Assembly: GCF_014648995.1 (NCBI RefSeq)
Contig: NZ_BMSE01000001.1
Location: 682,001-746,000, forward strand
From: Streptomyces massasporeus
GTDB lineage: Bacteria; Actinomycetota; Actinomycetes; Streptomycetales; Streptomycetaceae
Length of the DNA stretch: 64,000 bases
Direction of reading: 5' to 3'
A model generated the notes under the pieces. It was not told the origin of the DNA and made no database searches. It worked only from the letters and a program-made list of their open reading frames with translations. The position numbers and the translations under genes were made by a program. Below, piece by piece: positions 1 through 7,091 of this stretch. Each line of letters starts with the position of its first letter. Positions within the stretch are counted from its first letter, which is position 1.

Positions 1-738
1 ATCCCGCACGACCTGGGCGTGTACTTCACCGTGCAGCAGCTGCCCGAGGACGTGCCGCTGGCCGTGGAGGGCTTCGTCACCGCGGACGCGGCGTTCTCGG
101 GCGGGACCTTCGCCTCCGCGCTCGGCCAGTTCGCGCGGCAGCGTCAGATGGCGGCGGCCGCCCGGGACCGGCGGCGGCACGAGCCGCGGCTGGTGGGCCG
201 GCGGGCCTCGGCGCCGTTGGGCGGGCCGCGGTTCGCCAAGGAGGTCGGTGCGTGGGCGCTGCCGATGCCGACCATCGACCCGCAGATCGTGCGGCGCTCG
301 GCGTCGGCCCTCGACCGGTACGGGCCCGACTTCCGCTACCGGCAGTACGCGGCCGTCCGGCATCTGCCGGTCGCGGTCGGCGGGGTCGCCGCGGTCGGCG
401 CGCTGGTCGCGGCGGCTCAGGTGCCGCCCGCGCGGCGCTGGTTGTCGGACCGGCTCAAGCCCGGCGACGGGCCGAGCCCCGAGAAGCGGGCGAAGAGCTG
501 GTTCTCCGTGCGCTTCGTGGGTGAAGGCGGCGGTCAGCGGGTGTACACGGAGGTCTCGGGCGGCGATCCCGGCTACGACGAGACGGCCAAGATGTTCGCC
601 GAGTCGGCGCTGTGCCTCGCCTTCGACGACCTTCCGGAGACGGCGGGTCAGGTCACCACGGCGGTGGCGATGGGCAACGCGCTGATCGACCGGCTGCGCG
701 CGGCGGGCATCCGCTTCCGCGTCGCGTCGGCGCGCTGA
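1..738 (+). CDS. Trans-acting enoyl reductase / saccharopine dehydrogenase-like protein, C-terminal part
   Basis: The reading frame is open from the first base, so the start lies upstream and 245 C-terminal residues are visible. The sequence looks like the C-terminal half of the saccharopine-dehydrogenase-like (trans-acting enoyl reductase) family common in actinobacteria. Landmarks are a hydrophobic stretch LPVAVGGVAAVGALVAAAQ followed by SWFSVRFVGEGGG and a GDPGYDETAKM segment. The N-terminal NAD(P)-binding Rossmann region is outside the window. The substrate cannot be read from the sequence. Family assignment is by recognition of the conserved tail, not by a catalytic motif. Confidence 0.75.
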   Translation: MPHDLGVYFTVQQLPEDVPLAVEGFVTADAAFSGGTFASALGQFARQRQMAAAARDRRRHEPRLVGRRASAPLGGPRFAKEVGAWALPMPTIDPQIVRRSASALDRYGPDFRYRQYAAVRHLPVAVGGVAAVGALVAAAQVPPARRWLSDRLKPGDGPSPEKRAKSWFSVRFVGEGGGQRVYTEVSGGDPGYDETAKMFAESALCLAFDDLPETAGQVTTAVAMGNALIDRLRAAGIRFRVASAR

Positions 739-781
739 GGGTCCGCCGGCGCGCTGAGGGTCCGTCGGCGCGCTGAGGGTC

Positions 782-928
782 CTACAGCGGCCACTCGACG
801 ATGGTGTAGATCATCCCGGCGATCCAGCCGAGCCCGGCCAGCACGGCGAGGATCAGCCCTATGGTGACGGCCCGCTCGACGGTCTGGGTCGGGCCGGCAA
901 CAGGCTTGGAGGCGCGGTGCGTTGTCAT
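782..928 (-). CDS. Small single-pass membrane protein
   Basis: A 48-residue protein starting MTTHRASKP has one strong hydrophobic helix (TIGLILAVLAGLGWIAGMIY) and a short end, TIVEWPL. An upstream in-frame Met would add 12 residues, but the shorter start gives a plain cytoplasmic tail plus one membrane segment. I do not recognise a named family. It stands alone between the enoyl-reductase-like gene and endonuclease V. Confidence 0.5.
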   Translation of the reverse strand: MTTHRASKPVAGPTQTVERAVTIGLILAVLAGLGWIAGMIYTIVEWPL

Positions 929-1182
929 GCACCCCAGCCTCCCGACGGGGCCCGCCCCGGGCATCCGTACGGGTACTCAGAGCCGGTACTCAGATCGGGC
1001 CGACCGTCCCGCCCGCTCCTCCTCCTCCTCCGAAGGATCCGGCGGGCGAGCTGGGCCGGATCCTCAGGTACTGGGCCGGCAATCTGCGCCACTGCGCGCT
1101 CGCCCCCGGGGACGAATCGGCGATCTACGACTCGGAGTACCGGGAGGTGGGCCGCCGGCGGGTGGACGGTCAGGCCGAGTAG
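922..1182 (+). CDS. Possible small hypothetical protein or gene remnant
   Basis: The frame from TTG 922 to the stop at 1180-1182 could encode 86 residues. The first half is proline-rich and unconvincing. The second half (GRILRYWAGNLRHCALAPGD, then a YDSEYREVGRR stretch) has normal protein composition and may be a real small gene or the surviving end of one. It overlaps the end of endonuclease V convergently, and its TTG lies inside the opposing small membrane-protein gene. I see no good ribosome binding site. The function is unknown. Confidence 0.25.
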   Translation: MSCTPASRRGPPRASVRVLRAGTQIGPTVPPAPPPPPKDPAGELGRILRYWAGNLRHCALAPGDESAIYDSEYREVGRRRVDGQAE

Positions 1183-1862
1183 GTCTCCCGGAGCGCCTCG
1201 CGGCACAGTGCGTCCGCCCTGCGGGTGGTCTCCGGGAGGCGGTAGGCGGGGGTCAGCGCGAGGGTGTGGGCGCAGGCGTTGTCCAGCGTCGTCCGGTGGC
1301 CGACGGAGACGAAGACCGGCTTGACGGTGTCCCGGGTGCGCAGGGCCCGGCCGACCTCCTCGGAGCCGGCGAGGAGCGCGGAGGCGCTGCCGCGCGAGGT
1401 GCCCGGCTCGTCGTGGGTGAAGGTGAACGGGTTCTTGGCAACGCCGATCGTGGGCAGGCCGGTCAGGACGCCGAGGTGGCAGGCGAGGCCGAAGCGCCGG
1501 GGGTGGGCGATGCCGTAGCCGTCGCAGACGACCAGGCCGGGGCCGCACGGGAGGGCGTCGAGGGCGGCCAGGACCGTGGGGATCTCGCGGAAGGCGAGCA
1601 GCCCGGGTACGTAGGGGAAGGAGATCCGGCCCACCGCGGTGGCCTCGGCGACGACTTCGAGGCTCGCCGCGTCGAGGACGACCGCGGCCGCCGCGACGAC
1701 GTCCCGTTCGTCGTCGTAGGCGACGTCGACACCTGTCACACGGCCGGTCCCGGGCAGCGGGCCCGGCTCGTCGAGGATCACCCGCTCGCGCAGGGCGTCC
1801 TGGACGGCGCGGGCCTGCTCCTCGGTGGCGGGCCAGTCCTCGGGGATGCGTACGGTCGTCAT
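1170..1862 (-). CDS. nfi: Endonuclease V (deoxyinosine-specific nuclease)
   Basis: The 230-residue protein has the family's catalytic landmarks in order: GVDVAYDD (metal-binding Asp46), PYVPGLLAFRE (residues 84-93, catalytic Glu93), VVCDGYGIAHPR (Asp114) and KPVFVSVGHR. These match the Asp/Glu/Asp metal site of bacterial endonuclease V. The enzyme nicks DNA one phosphodiester 3' of hypoxanthine arising from deaminated adenine. Length is normal for the family (about 220-230 residues). It is transcribed alone and diverges from the YciI gene across 65 bp. Confidence 0.95.
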   Translation of the reverse strand: MTTVRIPEDWPATEEQARAVQDALRERVILDEPGPLPGTGRVTGVDVAYDDERDVVAAAAVVLDAASLEVVAEATAVGRISFPYVPGLLAFREIPTVLAALDALPCGPGLVVCDGYGIAHPRRFGLACHLGVLTGLPTIGVAKNPFTFTHDEPGTSRGSASALLAGSEEVGRALRTRDTVKPVFVSVGHRTTLDNACAHTLALTPAYRLPETTRRADALCREALRETYSA

Positions 1863-1927
1863 GGTGGCCCCGAGCCTACGGGCTCCCCGGTGACCGGACG
1901 GAAACGCCCGGGGGTAGGCTCCCGGCC

Positions 1928-2221
1928 ATGTTCGTGCTGGAGCTGACGTACACCGCCCCGCTGGAAGCCGTCGACGCCGTGCTGGAAGAGCACGTGGTGT
2001 GGCTCGACGAGCAGTACCGGCAGGGGGTCTTCCTCGCGTCCGGGCGCAAGAACCCCCGCGACGGCGGCGTTATCATCGCCGTCGCGGGGGACCGCGCGCG
2101 GATCGAGGAGATCACCGCGGAGGACCCGTTCGTCACCGCGGGCGTGTGCGCGTACCGCGTCACCGAGTTCACGGCGACGAAGACGGCGCCCGCGCTGGAG
2201 GCCTACCGGGAGACCCTCTGA
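1928..2221 (+). CDS. YciI-like (YCII domain) protein
   Basis: A 97-residue single-domain protein with the YCII pattern: an N-terminal strand (MFVLELTYTAPLE), the HVVWLDEQYRQGVFLASGRK segment, then DPFVTAGVCAYRVTEF. The family forms ferredoxin-like dimers, and its proposed catalytic role is not well settled. It diverges from endonuclease V and converges on the Rho-N-like gene with only 10 bp between the stop codons. Confidence 0.9.
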   Translation: MFVLELTYTAPLEAVDAVLEEHVVWLDEQYRQGVFLASGRKNPRDGGVIIAVAGDRARIEEITAEDPFVTAGVCAYRVTEFTATKTAPALEAYRETL

Positions 2222-2231
2222 GGCGTACGCC

Positions 2232-2555
2232 TCACTTGCCCAGTGCGCGCTGCAACTGGCTCTTGTTCATGCTGGAACGGCCCTCGACGCCCTTGCGCTT
2301 GGCCTCCTGGTACAGCTGGTCGTAGGTGGGTCCCTGGGAACCCTGCCCGGAGCGCTGACCGCCCCGCTTGCCGGAGGACATGTCCTGGGTGGAGGTGCGG
2401 CTGGCGGTCTTCGACTCGCCGGAGCGGGCGCGTTCCTTGTTCACCGTCCGTGCGGCGATCTCCTTGGCGCGGCCGGTGCTCTCGCCCCGGTCCTTCGCAC
2501 TCTCCTTGATGTGCTCGTACTGGCGCTCCCGCTTGGAGCTCGAACCGCGTGGCAT
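2232..2555 (-). CDS. Small basic protein with Rho-N-like C-terminal motif
   Basis: This 107-residue, very hydrophilic protein is rich in Lys, Arg, Ser and Glu. The last 30 residues (YDQLYQEAKRKGVEGRSSMN, then KSQLQRALGK) fit the Rho termination factor N-terminal/SAP-like helical motif: helix, GVEGRS turn, short helix. Related Streptomyces proteins are often labelled plasmid stabilization protein, although there is no toxin-antitoxin evidence here. Nucleic-acid binding is an inference from the basic composition and the motif. It is a stand-alone gene. Confidence 0.7.
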   Translation of the reverse strand: MPRGSSSKRERQYEHIKESAKDRGESTGRAKEIAARTVNKERARSGESKTASRTSTQDMSSGKRGGQRSGQGSQGPTYDQLYQEAKRKGVEGRSSMNKSQLQRALGK

Positions 2556-2625
2556 ACCCGCTCACTTCCTTTCCCGATCAGTGAACGGGTACCCACACTG
2601 CCAACGATCAGGGCACCCCGCATGC

Positions 2626-3729
2626 TCAGTGCTCCAGGCGGGCAACCCGGCCCTTCTCGCCGGCGGCCCAGCACCCGTGGTCCGGGGTGCAGTCGACGGT
2701 GTCGTAGGAACCCGTGTCGACGGTCCGCCAGGTGCGGCCGGCGTCCGTGGTGAGGTCGGTGCCGGTGGGGCCGACGGCGAGGGCCGCGGTGCGGCTGTGC
2801 GGGAGCCAGGCGACGCCGGAGCGGTAGGCGGGCGGGGCGGTGGCGGCCGGGCGCCAGGTGCGGCCGCCGTCGAAGGAGCGGGCGGCGGCGTTCGGCGAGG
2901 GCTGGTCGGGGCGGAAGTCGCCGCCGACGGCGAGGCCGTGGGCTCGGTCGCGGAAGGCCAGCGCGAAGACGCCCCGGGCGGGGTCGCCCGCCGGGAGGGG
3001 CGTGTCGGTGGCCGTCCAGGTGCGTCCCCGGTCGGCGGAGTGCAGCACACGCGCGCGCGGCGCCCCGCCGGTGGCCAGCCAGACGTCCTTCGGCCCGGAC
3101 GTCACCAGGCACTGGCCGCTCGCGGCGAATCCGGCCTCGCCCTCCTGCGCGGCCGGCATGCCCCGGTCCGGCAGCACCTTCCAGCTCCGGCCGCCGTCGC
3201 GGGTCGACAGGATGCGGAACTTCCCGTCCACCGGGTCGCTCATCGCGAGACCGTGGCGGTGGTCGAAGAAGGTGAGGCAGTCGTAGAACGCCTTGGGGTC
3301 GGTGTTGCGGAAGGACTCGGTCCAGGTCGCTCCGCCGTCGTCGGTGCGGTAGACCCGGGACGCCTCTCCCTCGCCGATGGCCAGGACCACGGCCCGGCGC
3401 GCGTCGAACGCCTCGACGTCCCGGAACTGCAACTCCCCCGCGCCCGGCGGCGAGACGTCGCGCCAGGCCGCCCCTCCGTCGGTGGTGCGCAGGACGGTGC
3501 CGCCGGTGCCGGCGACCCAGGCGGTGGTCCGGCTGACGGCGGCGAGGCCCCGGAACCGTGCCTCCGGAGCGCCGGTGTCCTTGAGTTCCCAGTGCGGCCC
3601 CCGGCCCTGGGGTTCGTGTGCCTGTGCCGGTACGGCGGTCAGGGCTGCCAGTGCCGCCGCGCAGGCCGCCATCGCGGTCGCCCTGCTGCGTGTTCGTCCC
3701 GTCCGTCGCGTGCTCCCCATGCGCCTCAT
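2626..3729 (-). CDS. Secreted BNR/WD-repeat beta-propeller protein
   Basis: From the ATG at 3729 the product is 367 residues with an Arg-rich start and a hydrophobic signal ending VPAQAHE, so export is likely. A second ATG nine bases downstream is an equally possible start. The mature part holds repeated sialidase-type BNR motifs (TTDGGAAW, TDDGGATW, TRDGGRSW, SADRGRTW, SFDGGRTW, TTDAGRTW), about six blades of a propeller. Such proteins are often labelled oxidoreductase or photosystem-II-stability-like without evidence. No catalytic residues are recognisable. Binding of an extracellular ligand is the safest reading. Confidence 0.8.
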   Translation of the reverse strand: MRRMGSTRRTGRTRSRATAMAACAAALAALTAVPAQAHEPQGRGPHWELKDTGAPEARFRGLAAVSRTTAWVAGTGGTVLRTTDGGAAWRDVSPPGAGELQFRDVEAFDARRAVVLAIGEGEASRVYRTDDGGATWTESFRNTDPKAFYDCLTFFDHRHGLAMSDPVDGKFRILSTRDGGRSWKVLPDRGMPAAQEGEAGFAASGQCLVTSGPKDVWLATGGAPRARVLHSADRGRTWTATDTPLPAGDPARGVFALAFRDRAHGLAVGGDFRPDQPSPNAAARSFDGGRTWRPAATAPPAYRSGVAWLPHSRTAALAVGPTGTDLTTDAGRTWRTVDTGSYDTVDCTPDHGCWAAGEKGRVARLEH

Positions 3730-3873
3730 GGCCGGGGAAGCTAGCCCACCGCCCGGGCGCCGTCCAGATGGCCTCGCGGGTGCTCCGCGTGGTGTGACGG
3801 GCGGTGCGGCGGGCGCCACACGTGCCCTTGAAGTCACACGAGGAGAGTCACGTCACTCCGGTGCATGAACGCG

Positions 3874-3887
3874 GTGACAGAGGTCAC
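3874..3887. promoter_or_regulatory. Short palindrome between propeller gene and ssgD
   Basis: GTGAC-AGAG-GTCAC is a perfect 5-bp inverted repeat in the divergent gap between the secreted propeller gene and ssgD. Two further AGTCAC copies lie just upstream, near 3834 and 3846. This could be an operator, but no regulator is implied by the neighbours. Confidence 0.3.
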
Positions 3888-3989
3888 TCGCACTTCGTGT
3901 GCACGGATTGGCTGATTCCGTCGTCTCTTCCAGTGCCCGGCCTCATCCGCCCGGAAGTGTCCGTCCAGCCGTCACAAGGGAGCAAGGCG

Positions 3990-4406
3990 TTGTCCATCGT
4001 CATCGAGCAGCCCGTGGAGGCCCGCCTCGTCGCCGCCGCGCCGCGTATGCCGAGCATTCCCGCGACGCTCCACTACGACCGGCGTGATCCTTTCGCCGTC
4101 CGCATGACCTTCCCCGCGCCGGCCACGCTGGAGGGCGTCGAGGTCTGCTGGACCTTCTCCCGCGAGCTGCTCGCCGCGGGCCAGAAGGGCGCCGAGGGGC
4201 AGGGTGACGTGCGCGTGCGGCCCTACGGCTACGACCGCACGGTGCTGGAGTTCCACGCCCCGGAGGGCACCGCAGTGGTCCACGTCCGCTCGAGCGAGAT
4301 CCGACGCTTCCTCGAGGCCACGAGCGAGCTCGTGCCCGTCGGTCTGGAGCACCTCCAGCTGGATCTGGACCACGGTCTCGCCGAGCTGATGCGGGACGCG
4401 TGCTGA
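3990..4406 (+). CDS. ssgD: SsgA-like sporulation and cell-wall protein, SsgD type
   Basis: The frame gives a 138-residue protein from a TTG at 3990, preceded by AAGGGAG at a suitable distance. The frame stays open further upstream, but the shorter start matches the usual family length. The body shows the SsgA-like protein pattern: ATLHYDRRDPFAVRMTFPA, then CWTFSRELLAAG, GDVRVRPYGYDR and EFHAPEGTAVVHV. SsgA-like proteins are actinomycete-specific and steer septation and cell-wall remodelling. From memory this sequence is closest to SsgD of S. coelicolor (SCO6722), which also sits beside an ABC-F gene. The symbol rests on that recollection. Confidence 0.8.
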   Translation: MSIVIEQPVEARLVAAAPRMPSIPATLHYDRRDPFAVRMTFPAPATLEGVEVCWTFSRELLAAGQKGAEGQGDVRVRPYGYDRTVLEFHAPEGTAVVHVRSSEIRRFLEATSELVPVGLEHLQLDLDHGLAELMRDAC

Positions 4407-4501
4407 GCTGACGGGCCCCGGGGGCCGTGCCGGGCCCGTGGGCCGCGCCGGGCCCCGAGCCGGGCCGGTGCCGCCCTTGCCTCAGCCGGCCCGGACAGGC
4501 C

Positions 4502-5146
4502 TCAGGGCGACGCCGCCACCGCACGCCCCGCCGTCATCGCCGTGCTCACCTCGCGCACGATCGACGCGAGCCCGGGCACCGACGCGCCCGCCCGTTCCGT
4601 CAGCTGCTCGATGCGCCGGTCAGAGGTGTCCTCGTCGAGGAGGTCCGCCGCCGCGGCGAGGACGGCGAGTGCCGCGTCCCGCTCGGAGATCCGGGCGACC
4701 GGCAGCGCCCCGTGGAGGATCTGCCGTGTCTCCTCCCGCAGCGCCTCTACGACGGCCACCCGCTCCAGCGCGTACTCCACGGTCGGGAACACACCCAGGA
4801 CCCGCCGCTTCTCCGCCCGCAGAATCCCGTCGGCCACCAACTGCTCCCGCACGGCGTCGAAGGTCACCCGTGCCCGCAGCGTCACCCACGTCCGCCAGGG
4901 GTGCGGGCACGACTCGCGGACGAGTTCGAGCAGCCCGTCGAGGACCGCGTCACCCGCGCTCGCGTCCAGGTCGCCCGGCGTGGCGATGCCGTCCTCGTCG
5001 GTGAGCAGGCCGCGCCGGGCCAGCTCGACGAGGGCTCCGGCCCGCACCGGAGCGGGCCGGTGGGCGGTGGCGCCGGCGGCCGGTCCCGCGGCATCCCAGG
5101 CCAGCAGGCAGAGCCGGGCCGACAGCGTGAGCGGACCGTTGGACAC
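4502..5146 (-). CDS. GPP34 (Golgi phosphoprotein 3-like) family protein
   Basis: The 214-residue product fits the bacterial GPP34 domain: an N-terminal LTLSARLCLLAWD helix, VELARRGLLTDEDG, a conserved THVTLRARV-like segment (here WRTWVTLRARV) and LGVFPTVEYALER. Eukaryotic GOLPH3 binds phosphatidylinositol-4-phosphate. The bacterial role is largely unknown but probably membrane-peripheral. The gene diverges from the ABC-F promoter region and is convergent with ssgD. Confidence 0.8.
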   Translation of the reverse strand: MSNGPLTLSARLCLLAWDAAGPAAGATAHRPAPVRAGALVELARRGLLTDEDGIATPGDLDASAGDAVLDGLLELVRESCPHPWRTWVTLRARVTFDAVREQLVADGILRAEKRRVLGVFPTVEYALERVAVVEALREETRQILHGALPVARISERDAALAVLAAAADLLDEDTSDRRIEQLTERAGASVPGLASIVREVSTAMTAGRAVAASP

Positions 5147-5189
5147 GGGGCCTCCTCGGGGCGGAACGATCGAGTCGCGCGTTAATTCG

Positions 5190-5218
5190 TTGACAGGCTC
5201 AGAGCGCCCTCCTACGGT
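5190..5218 (+). promoter_or_regulatory. Vegetative-type promoter of the ABC-F gene
   Basis: A consensus -35 TTGACA (5190-5195) is followed after exactly 17 bp by TACGGT (5213-5218), a good match to the principal (HrdB) sigma -10 in Streptomyces. Transcription should start near 5225, about 230 bases before the ABC-F start codon, leaving a long leader. It is one of the clearest promoters in the window. Confidence 0.7.
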
Positions 5219-5255
5219 GTAAAGCGTCCCTGTTGCCGCCGATTGGAGAAGGACG

Positions 5256-5267
5256 TTGCTCGTCTGA
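5256..5267 (+). CDS. Candidate three-residue leader peptide (Met-Leu-Val)
   Basis: TTG-CTC-GTC-TGA follows GGAG (5245-5248) with a 7-base spacing, a near-ideal Shine-Dalgarno context for such a tiny reading frame. It begins about 30 bases after the predicted transcription start. Very short leader reading frames are a known feature of ribosome-mediated attenuation ahead of ABC-F and erm resistance genes. Its stop codon lies within the first strand of the hairpin at 5264-5322, so a stalled ribosome would change the folding. Translation is inferred, not shown. Confidence 0.5.
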   Translation: MLV

Positions 5268-5322
5268 GGTCCTGAGACACCGCGTCACACCCCTCTGTGG
5301 TGTGCGCTGCGTGCGACCTCGG
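5264..5322 (+). promoter_or_regulatory. Attenuator-like nested hairpin in ABC-F leader
   Basis: CTGAGGTC (5264-5271) can pair with GACCTCGG (5315-5322) with one U-G wobble. Inside it, GCGTCACACC (5282-5291) pairs with GGTGTGCGC (5299-5307) around a single bulged T. The outer stem begins at the last codons of the Met-Leu-Val leader frame. The rest of the leader (5323-5455) holds only weaker hairpins and a GAGG ribosome binding site (5447-5450) five bases before the ABC-F ATG. I cannot tell whether control acts on termination or translation. Confidence 0.5.
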
Positions 5323-5455
5323 CGTTCGAGCCGTCCCTCCGGTGCAGGGCATTTCTCATGTCCGTGATGTGCCCATGGAGCCTCACCCCCTGGTCGCAGG
5401 TGTCTCGACACGCGTTTGCCCCTGACCGCTTCGAGCAACCGCGAATGAGGCCACC

Positions 5456-7081
5456 ATGTCCACCTCCATCACCGTCACGTCCCTTGCGTTCACCTGGCCC
5501 GACGGCACCCCCGTCTTCGAGGGCCTGGACGCCTCGTTCGGCCCCGGCCGGACCGGCCTGGTCGGCGTCAACGGGTCCGGAAAGTCGACCCTGTTGAAGC
5601 TGGTCGCCGGTGAACTCGCACCCAGCGACGGCACCGTCCGTGTGGCCGGCGAGGTCGGCTACCTGCCGCAGAACGTCACGCTCGACACCGCCCTGCGCGT
5701 CGACGAGGTCCTCGGCATCGCCGCACAGCGCGCCGCCCTGCACGCCATCGAGTCGGGCGACGTCTCCGAAGCGCATTTCGAGACCGTCGGCGACGACTGG
5801 GACGTCGAGGAGCGCGCCCTCGCCACGCTCGGCGAACTCGGGCTCGGGCACGTCGAGTTGGACCGCACCATCGGCGAGGTGTCCGGGGGCGAGTCGGTCC
5901 TGCTGCGGCTGGCCGCGCTGCTGCTGCGCCGGCCCGAGGTGCTGCTGCTGGACGAGCCGACCAACAACCTCGACCTGTACGCCCGTCGGCGGCTGTACGC
6001 GGCCGTGCAGTCCTGGCCGGGCGTCATGGTCGTCGTCAGCCACGACCGTGAACTGCTGGACCTCGTCGACCAGATCGCCGATCTGCGTTCCGGTGAGATC
6101 ACCTGGTACGGCGGCAACTACTCCGACTACGAGGAGGCACTGGAGATCGAGCAGGAGGCGGCCGAGCGCATGGTGCGCGTCGCCGAGTCCGACTTCCGCA
6201 AGCAGAAGCGCGAACTGGCCGACGCCCAGGTCAAACTGGCCCGCCGCAAGCGGTACGGGCAGAAGATGTGGGACCAGAAGCGTGAGCCGAAGATCGTCAT
6301 GGGGGCGCGCAAGCGCGCGGCGCAGGAGTCCGCGGGCAAGCACCGCATCATGCACGAGGAGAAGCTCGCCGAGGCCAGGGAGCGGCTCGACGAGGCGGTG
6401 GAGGCCGTACGGGACGACGACGAGATCCGCGTCGACCTGCCGTACACGGCGGTGCCGCCGGGGCGGACCGTCCTCACCCTCCAGGATCTCGGGCTCCGGT
6501 ACGGCGCCCGGGTGAAGGGCGGCTTCGACCTGCGCGGGCCCGAGCGGGTCGCGCTGATCGGGCGCAACGGCGCGGGCAAGACCACGCTGCTGCGCACGAT
6601 CACCGGCGAGCTCGCCCCGGAGGCGGGCGAGGTGGTGGCGCACGTCCCACTGCGGTTCCTGCCGCAGCGGCTCGACGTCCTCGACGGGGAGCTGTCCGTC
6701 GCCGAGAACGTGGCCCGGTACGCGCCGGACGCCACCAACAACCGGATCCGGGCGCGGCTGGCGCGCTTCCTGTTCCGGGGCGCCCGCGCCGACCAGAAGG
6801 CGGCGACGCTGTCCGGCGGCGAACGCTTCCGGGCCGCGCTGGCCGCGCTGATGCTGGCCGAGCCCGCACCGCAGCTGCTCCTGCTGGACGAGCCGACCAA
6901 CAACCTCGACATGGCGAGCGTCCGGCAGCTCACCACGGCCCTGGATTCGTACGAGGGAGCGCTGGTCGTGGCCAGCCACGACCTGCCGTTCCTGGAGTCG
7001 ATCGGCATCACGCGCTGGCTGCTGCTGGAGGAAGGAGAACTGCGGGAAATCACGCCAGAGGCTGTCGGGATTTCCTCCTAG
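5456..7081 (+). CDS. ABC-F ribosome protection ATPase (antibiotic resistance type)
   Basis: The 541-residue protein has two ABC ATPase domains and no membrane segments. The first has Walker A GVNGSGKS (37-44), signature VSGGE (142-146) and LDEPTNNLD (165-173). A charged, coiled-coil linker rich in Lys/Arg/Glu follows (about 210-320). The second has GRNGAGKTT near 368, LSGGER near 450 and LDEPTNNLD near 477. This is the ABC-F plan, whose resistance members dislodge ribosome-targeting drugs from the 50S subunit. From memory the S. coelicolor counterpart (SCO6720) has been called TiaA, a pleuromutilin/lincosamide-type resistance factor. The regulated leader and the following UvrA-like gene fit a drug-inducible unit. 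Confidence 0.9.
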   Translation: MSTSITVTSLAFTWPDGTPVFEGLDASFGPGRTGLVGVNGSGKSTLLKLVAGELAPSDGTVRVAGEVGYLPQNVTLDTALRVDEVLGIAAQRAALHAIESGDVSEAHFETVGDDWDVEERALATLGELGLGHVELDRTIGEVSGGESVLLRLAALLLRRPEVLLLDEPTNNLDLYARRRLYAAVQSWPGVMVVVSHDRELLDLVDQIADLRSGEITWYGGNYSDYEEALEIEQEAAERMVRVAESDFRKQKRELADAQVKLARRKRYGQKMWDQKREPKIVMGARKRAAQESAGKHRIMHEEKLAEARERLDEAVEAVRDDDEIRVDLPYTAVPPGRTVLTLQDLGLRYGARVKGGFDLRGPERVALIGRNGAGKTTLLRTITGELAPEAGEVVAHVPLRFLPQRLDVLDGELSVAENVARYAPDATNNRIRARLARFLFRGARADQKAATLSGGERFRAALAALMLAEPAPQLLLLDEPTNNLDMASVRQLTTALDSYEGALVVASHDLPFLESIGITRWLLLEEGELREITPEAVGISS

Positions 7082-7091
7082 CGTCGGTGGC

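Noticed and set aside
925..1548. Long open frames antisense or in other frames to confident genes throughout the window (for example here)
   Set aside because: Very GC-rich Streptomyces codons leave alternative frames open. These translations are Arg/Pro/Ala-rich, lack motifs and overlap genes with clear catalytic signatures.
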